Source: ANME-2 cluster archaeon (lineage in GTDB: Archaea; Halobacteriota; Methanosarcinia; Methanosarcinales; Methanocomedenaceae). From it: DNA of 17,065 bases. Positions within the stretch are counted from its first letter, which is position 1. Each line of letters starts with the position of its first letter. A program made the translations under genes and the position numbers. Below, piece by piece: positions 13,065 to 17,065 of the stretch. The stretch spans positions 1 through 17,065 of the forward strand of contig JAMJFQ010000037.1 in assembly GCA_023544605.1 (NCBI GenBank), read 5' to 3'. Under the pieces are notes generated by a model. It did no database searches. It had not been told where the DNA came from and saw only the letters and a program-made list of their open reading frames with translations.

Positions 13065-13715
13065 ATGGCAAAGAAAAAAGCAAAGGCCAAGAAGAAATCA
13101 GCGGCTAGTCCAATATCTACGATACATTTTCCGTTCTATTCCCAAGAGAGATGGAATAATTGGCTGGAACTGGTCAAAGAAAGTGGTTTCGAACTCAAAG
13201 AGGACGAAGACCCAGGAAATTCTGGTCAGATATTTGTCAATATGGAAGATGACATTATCCTTGCGTGCCTCAAAGTTATTTCCAAATTCGATAATAGTGA
13301 ATTCACCACAGACGGGGCATTCGATGCACTAAATGAGATCAAGACCATTGTATTGAAACCACTTGATCCTATCAGTGAATCGATTGACCTGATGCTCGAT
13401 TCACTGCAGACATCATTTATTGGTGTTTTTGCTTCCTGTGAATGTTATTTCGACGGTGCTTATGAAAAATCGGCTGAACTTGCCCCCTTCATCAAAAGTG
13501 CATTGGAGGCCGAAGAAGCTGATGACCCGGGAAGTGCTATAGGTTATATTGCGACCATAGGGGCCAGCGTGCTTGCAGGTGCAGAACTTCCGGAAGATAT
13601 ACTGTCAGAGATACCTTATGGCCTGGTGGCCGAGTGGTTAGATGGTATAGATTCCATTGCCGCTGCCATGCTAGGAGATGACAGTTATAAGTTCGATGCA
13701 CCCGATGATGAATAA
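13065..13715 (+). CDS. DUF2150-like archaeal protein of unknown function
   Basis: A 216-residue soluble, acidic protein with a Lys/Ala-rich N-terminus (MAKKKAKAKKKSAA). I recognise it as resembling the DUF2150 family of Methanosarcinales and relatives from YSQERWNNWLELVKESGF (25-42), FVNMEDDIILACLKVI (57-72) and LMLDSLQTSFIGVFASCECY. It is predicted mostly helical. No catalytic motif or membrane segment is apparent. The start is ATG after GGAGC. A small T-rich stretch follows the stop, then the methyltransferase gene begins. No role can be assigned; the Lys-rich tail could contact nucleic acid or a ribonucleoprotein, but this is a guess. Confidence 0.85.
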   Translation: MAKKKAKAKKKSAASPISTIHFPFYSQERWNNWLELVKESGFELKEDEDPGNSGQIFVNMEDDIILACLKVISKFDNSEFTTDGAFDALNEIKTIVLKPLDPISESIDLMLDSLQTSFIGVFASCECYFDGAYEKSAELAPFIKSALEAEEADDPGSAIGYIATIGASVLAGAELPEDILSEIPYGLVAEWLDGIDSIAAAMLGDDSYKFDAPDDE

Positions 13716-13729
13716 ATAGCAAAGCTTTC

Positions 13730-13736
13730 TTTTTTT
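13730..13736 (+). terminator. Oligo-T putative terminator after the DUF2150-like gene
   Basis: AAAGCTTTC followed by seven T lies just after the TAA of the DUF2150-like gene. Archaeal polymerase often stops at T-runs without a strong hairpin. The next gene begins about 10 bp downstream, so read-through is also possible. Confidence 0.4.
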
Positions 13737-13746
13737 ACTAACAGGG

Positions 13747-14721
13747 TTGAGTGATTTGCTGCTTCACCAGGTGCTGGGTCTGGATGATGATGAGAACCTG
13801 TTCATACCTGAAGAGGGGTATAGCAGCCTGGGAGACCTGTACCAGACCCTGGGATTCATGGAACAGATTGCACAGTCCGGCGGGGTTGACGGTGAGGTCA
13901 GGGTCGTGCGGGATGAGTCGGGAGATACAATCTGCCTTGCGATCAATAATCCCGGTACTGAGGAATACCCGTCCTTCTGGGCAGTGTTCACCAATATGGT
14001 GGCAAAGAGTGGAATTCAATCTGCAGCGGCAGTACAATTTGATATTCTGGTATCACATCTATTGCAGTCTTTTGATGATATTACTTCATTGGAAGTATCA
14101 GCCCATGAATTAGAGGTTGCATTACGGGAGTATTATTCTATTGCCCTTGTGGAGAGACAGTTATGTGATGGCTGTGTTAAGCCTGCTGAAACCTATGAAA
14201 TGGTATATCTGGATATCAGGGTACAGCGGTTGGACGAACTGTTCAGAAAGCTGGGTGATAGGTTCAATGCATCGGGCAGGGTATTGGAGATATGCTGTGG
14301 TAACGGTATGGCGACCTTGTCGCTGGAAAAATTGGGTATTTTTCTGCTGACCACTGATCATGACCGCTGCCAGATATGTCAGGGACTGGAGCATGAGGTA
14401 TTGAAACCAGAGCGTACTATTGTGATGGATGCCACACGATTGAGTGATTTTTTTAATGAGGGGTTATTTGATGCTGTTATTGGGTTCATGCTTGGTACCA
14501 TTTATAGTTTCAATAAGGATATCTGGGCCGCGATGATGGCCGAGTCCCTGAAGGTAGTTAAACCTGGGGGGACACTGCTGTTTACGGTTAATAAGCGCGA
14601 GGAGATGGATATCCTGAAGGATGCGCTGGACGGTCTGGGTGCTATGGGTGAGATCATTGATAATACCGATAAGAACGGGATATATGACCAGTGGGTGTAC
14701 CTGGGGCGAAAACAACAATAA
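13747..14721 (+). CDS. Class I SAM-dependent methyltransferase with two CxxC motifs
   Basis: A 324-residue protein. Residues 1 to about 165 form an N-terminal domain I do not recognise (LLHQVLGLDDDENLFIPEEG, YQTLGFMEQ). From about 175 a Rossmann methyltransferase follows: motif I VLEICCGNGMATLSL at 179-193, acidic TTDHD at 202-206, VMDAT at 226-230, FDAVIGFMLGT at 241-251 and VVKPGGTLLFTVNK at 270-283. Unusual are CDGC (Cys140, Cys143), CQIC (Cys208, Cys211) and a double Cys in motif I. The TTG start at 13747 has only a weak ribosome site; TTG 13756 is an alternative. The substrate is unknown. It lies between the DUF2150-like gene and thrS. Confidence 0.8.
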   Translation: MSDLLLHQVLGLDDDENLFIPEEGYSSLGDLYQTLGFMEQIAQSGGVDGEVRVVRDESGDTICLAINNPGTEEYPSFWAVFTNMVAKSGIQSAAAVQFDILVSHLLQSFDDITSLEVSAHELEVALREYYSIALVERQLCDGCVKPAETYEMVYLDIRVQRLDELFRKLGDRFNASGRVLEICCGNGMATLSLEKLGIFLLTTDHDRCQICQGLEHEVLKPERTIVMDATRLSDFFNEGLFDAVIGFMLGTIYSFNKDIWAAMMAESLKVVKPGGTLLFTVNKREEMDILKDALDGLGAMGEIIDNTDKNGIYDQWVYLGRKQQ

Positions 14722-14791
14722 TATAATCCACTGAAACAAAATCCTTATCTAATCTAAATTGTATTTGTTAGAAAAATTGCGGTGAAACTTT

Positions 14792-16696
14792 ATGCAGATA
14801 CTACTCATTCATTCTGACCATATTGAATACCAGGTAAAGAAAAAGACCCCGGTAGCAGAAACGATAGACGAAGACATGAAACAGGGAAGCCTGGACGAGG
14901 CACTGACCGCTTTTATTGCCGTGGAAAAGGCGGACGAGTCCGATCCTGACAGGGCCGCTGCAGCAACTGTCGACGAGATCAGGAAGGTTGCAAAGCAGGT
15001 CAAGGCAGAGAATATCATGCTCTACCCTTATGCCCACCTGAGCAGTTCCCTGTCATCGCCCAAGGTAGCTGTGAAAGTCCTGAAAAATATGGAAAGTTCA
15101 CTTAAAGATGATTTCAATGTCAAGCGGGCACCTTTTGGATTCTACAAATCATTTGAGATTAAATGCAAGGGTCACCCCCTATCTGAACTGTCCAGGACCA
15201 TTCAAGTAGGAGGAGAGGAGGTAACTGGAACAGCAGGACCTAAACCGGAAAAGGAAGAGGTGATAAGCGAAGCCATCAAGGCTGAAGAGAAGGCAAAGTC
15301 CTACTGGCATATCCTGACCACGGACGGGGAACTACACTCATTTGATGATTTTGATTTTACCGGACACGATAACCTGCGCAAGTTCAGGGACTACGAGGTG
15401 TCCAAAAGCCGGGCCGTGGACCGCACACCGCCCCATGTGGAACTGATGAGGCGGCTGGAGTTAGCGGATTACGAACCGGGCAGCGACAGCGGCAATATGC
15501 GGTTCTATCCCAAGGGCCGGCTTATCAAGAGTCTGCTTGAGACCTATGTACTGGACCGCTCGGCAGCTATGGGCGCCATGGAAGTGGAGACCCCGATCAT
15601 GTACGACATGAACCACCCCACGCTCAAAAAATACCTGGACCGCTTTCCTGCCAGGCAGTATTCCATTGATGCTGACAAGAAAAGCCTGTTTTTACGATTT
15701 GCTGCGTGTTTCGGCCAGTTCCTGATGAACCACGACATGACCATTTCCTACCGGGACCTGCCCCTGAAGATGATCGAACTGACGCGATACAGTTTCCGCA
15801 AGGAACAAAGCGGCGAACTTGTGGGACTCAGACGCCTGCGTGCCTTTACCATGCCTGATATGCATACATTGGCCGGCGATATGGAGCAGGCTATCATGGA
15901 ATTCGGCCAGCAGTACACTATGTGCATCAGCGTGCTGGAAGCCATGGGGTTGGGATTGGATGATTACGAGGTAGCTATACGATTTACCAGGGATTTCTAT
16001 GAGGAGAACAAGGAATTCATCACCGAACTGGCCAGGGTCGTTGACAAGCCAGTACTTATTGAGATGTGGGATGAGAGGTTCTTCTATTTCGTACTTAAGT
16101 TCGAGTTCAATTATATCGATGCCCTGGATAAGGCCAGTGCCCTATCCACGGTGCAGATTGATGTTGAGAATGCAGAGCGCTACGGTATTAAGTATATCGA
16201 CCAGGAGGGGGAGGCCCGGCAGCCCACCATACTGCACTGCTCGCCCAGCGGCGCCATTGAGCGCATCATCTACGGCCTGCTTGAGAAGAACCATATGCTG
16301 ACCGAGGCCGGTGGGGTGCCCATGCTGCCGGTATGGTTATCGCCCACCCAGGTCAGGGTGATCCCGGTGGCAGAGCGGCACAGGGAGGCGGCTGAAGAGG
16401 TGGCACTGATGCTGGGCTGTAGGACAGATATTGATGACAGGGATGAGACCGTAGGAAAGAAGATACGAGATGCTGGACGGGAATGGATACCATATGTGGC
16501 CGTGCTGGGTGACGAGGAGTTCCAGAGCGGCGAACTGACTGTTAATATCCGTTCTGAGAGCCAGCCTAAGAAGCCGAAGCAGGTGAAGATGAAGGCATGG
16601 GACCTGAGTGCAAAGGTGCAGGCCGAGATTGCGGGTTTGCCGTATAAGGGTCTGGCCCTGCCTTTGTACCTGTCTATGAGGCCCAGGTTCCTGTAA
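14792..16696 (+). CDS. thrS: Threonyl-tRNA synthetase, archaeal type
   Basis: Charges tRNA-Thr with threonine in the cytosol. The 634-residue protein has the archaeal-specific N-terminal editing domain at 1-135 (MQILLIHSDHIEYQV, LYPYAHLSSSLSSP at 77-90, RAPFGFYKSFEIKCKGHPL), which removes mischarged serine and resembles D-amino-acid deacylase. The class II catalytic core follows, with motif 1 around ETYVLDRSAAMGAMEVETPI, motif 2 at ELTRYSFRKEQSG (329-341), and zinc ligands Cys306, His358 and His482. Motif 3 (SPSGAIERIIYGLLE) spans 484-498. The anticodon-binding domain starts near 510 (PMLPVWLSPTQVRVIPV). The start is ATG after GGTGA at 14781-14785. tRNA-Pro lies 61 bp downstream. Confidence 0.96.
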   Translation: MQILLIHSDHIEYQVKKKTPVAETIDEDMKQGSLDEALTAFIAVEKADESDPDRAAAATVDEIRKVAKQVKAENIMLYPYAHLSSSLSSPKVAVKVLKNMESSLKDDFNVKRAPFGFYKSFEIKCKGHPLSELSRTIQVGGEEVTGTAGPKPEKEEVISEAIKAEEKAKSYWHILTTDGELHSFDDFDFTGHDNLRKFRDYEVSKSRAVDRTPPHVELMRRLELADYEPGSDSGNMRFYPKGRLIKSLLETYVLDRSAAMGAMEVETPIMYDMNHPTLKKYLDRFPARQYSIDADKKSLFLRFAACFGQFLMNHDMTISYRDLPLKMIELTRYSFRKEQSGELVGLRRLRAFTMPDMHTLAGDMEQAIMEFGQQYTMCISVLEAMGLGLDDYEVAIRFTRDFYEENKEFITELARVVDKPVLIEMWDERFFYFVLKFEFNYIDALDKASALSTVQIDVENAERYGIKYIDQEGEARQPTILHCSPSGAIERIIYGLLEKNHMLTEAGGVPMLPVWLSPTQVRVIPVAERHREAAEEVALMLGCRTDIDDRDETVGKKIRDAGREWIPYVAVLGDEEFQSGELTVNIRSESQPKKPKQVKMKAWDLSAKVQAEIAGLPYKGLALPLYLSMRPRFL

Positions 16697-16702
16697 GTGG
16701 AA

Positions 16703-16717
16703 AGACTTTTAATCAAT
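16703..16717 (+). promoter_or_regulatory. Putative AT-rich promoter element of the tRNA gene
   Basis: ACTTTTAATCAATTA, between the thrS stop and the tRNA, is the only TATA-like stretch there. Its distance of about 41 bp to the mature tRNA 5' end would allow a short precursor leader removed by RNase P. Confidence 0.3.
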
Positions 16718-16757
16718 TAATGAGTAGAGAAGGCAATATTCGACATCAGTTCATTAT

Positions 16758-16832
16758 GGGACAGTAGGGTAGCCTGGCCGATCCTCGAGCGTTTGGGACG
16801 CTTGGACCGCGGTTCGAATCCGCGCTGTCCCA
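16758..16832 (+). tRNA. tRNA-Pro (anticodon UGG)
   Basis: A complete 75-base cloverleaf can be folded. Acceptor GGGACAG (16758-16764) pairs with CTGTCCC (16825-16831), discriminator A at 16832. The anticodon stem is GAGCG/CGCTT with loop TTTGGGA, giving anticodon TGG at 16794-16796 with T before and G after it. The T stem is CGCGG/CCGCG around TTCGAAT. The D arm contains AGCCTGGCCG with the conserved GG. The 3' CCA is not encoded. It reads CCA and, by wobble, other proline codons. Confidence 0.95.
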
Positions 16833-16840
16833 TTTGATGA

Positions 16841-16847
16841 TTTTTTT
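16841..16847 (+). terminator. Oligo-T terminator after tRNA-Pro
   Basis: Seven T follow the tRNA end after 8 bases, the usual position for archaeal tRNA termination. A second T7 run lies at about 16865-16871. Confidence 0.6.
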
Positions 16848-17065
16848 GTTTGGCTGATCTTTGCTTTTTTTGGGGAATTTATTCAGTTGATTGGAGTTAC
16901 TTTGAGATTGTCGGAAAAGTCCCGTTCTTTCGCTAAATTATCACACTGTATCTATTAAAATTTTCGTTGAACATAATATCAGCCATTATACATCACAAAT
17001 TAACGCCTGATCTGGCGATTTATCCTTGTAAATCGATAGATATCGAAGCATTTATATTAGTTGAC
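16848..17065. other. Intergenic flank, no gene identified
   Basis: No open frame of useful size, RNA or repeat family was recognised. Near the edge there is a short hairpin (CGCC-TGATCT-GGCG, about 17004-17017), the symmetric TCGATA-GA-TATCGA (17033-17046) and a TATA-like TTTATATTAG (17051-17060) that may serve a gene beyond the window. Confidence 0.5.

Noticed and set aside
1..17065. CRISPR arrays, insertion sequences, integrase/tRNA attachment sites
   Set aside because: No regularly spaced direct repeats, transposase or integrase frames were seen, and the flank of the tRNA-Pro gene shows no duplicate of its 3' end.

Overview
The window looks like a chromosomal stretch of a methanogenic or methanotrophic euryarchaeon related to the Methanosarcinales. 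Evidence for this is methylene-H4MPT reductase (mer) directly followed by an FpoF-type F420H2 oxidoreductase, the F420-biosynthesis gene cofC, an archaeal NMN adenylyltransferase, TFE-alpha, an archaeal-type threonyl-tRNA synthetase with its own N-terminal editing domain, and small families (DUF2551-like, DUF2150-like) that I associate with this group. Mer argues against lineages described as lacking it, such as ANME-1. The sequence alone does not say whether the organism makes or oxidises methane. No mobile element, CRISPR array or rRNA was found.

Layout. (1) 1-5302, plus strand: M42 aminopeptidase, CPA-type cation/proton antiporter fused to an RCK module, uncharacterised ATP-grasp ligase, TFE-alpha and an HD-domain protein, closely spaced or overlapping. 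A near-perfect 25-bp palindrome lies upstream of the first gene. (2) 5299-6082, minus strand: a small winged-helix protein and a DUF2551-like protein, with a perfect 17-bp palindrome in the presumed promoter of the former. (3) 6083-7102: about 1 kb of very AT-rich DNA without a convincing gene, but holding several inverted repeats and a cluster of five CTATAG hexamers. (4) 7103-8746, plus: ADP-ribosylglycohydrolase, then cofC. (5) 8756-11370, minus: the tight block mer-fpoF-nadM, convergent with cofC. (6) 11518-16696, plus: S4/FtsJ RNA methyltransferase, AN1-zinc-finger rhomboid protease, DUF2150-like protein, class I methyltransferase and thrS. (7) tRNA-Pro(UGG) at 16758-16832, then about 200 bp with no gene.

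How the genes fit together. The middle is an F420 neighbourhood: CofC makes the activated precursor of F420, Mer works with F420/F420H2 on C1 units, and FpoF passes electrons from F420H2 to a membrane complex or ferredoxin. NadM, overlapping fpoF, makes NAD+. Most other genes are housekeeping: transcription initiation (TFE), translation (ThrRS, tRNA-Pro, RNA methyltransferase), proteolysis (M42, rhomboid) and ion homeostasis (antiporter).

The least explained parts are the AT-rich gap with its symmetric elements, the palindromes in front of the wHTH gene and the M42 gene, the additional cysteines of FpoF, the ATP-grasp enzyme beside TFE, and the CxxC-bearing methyltransferase.
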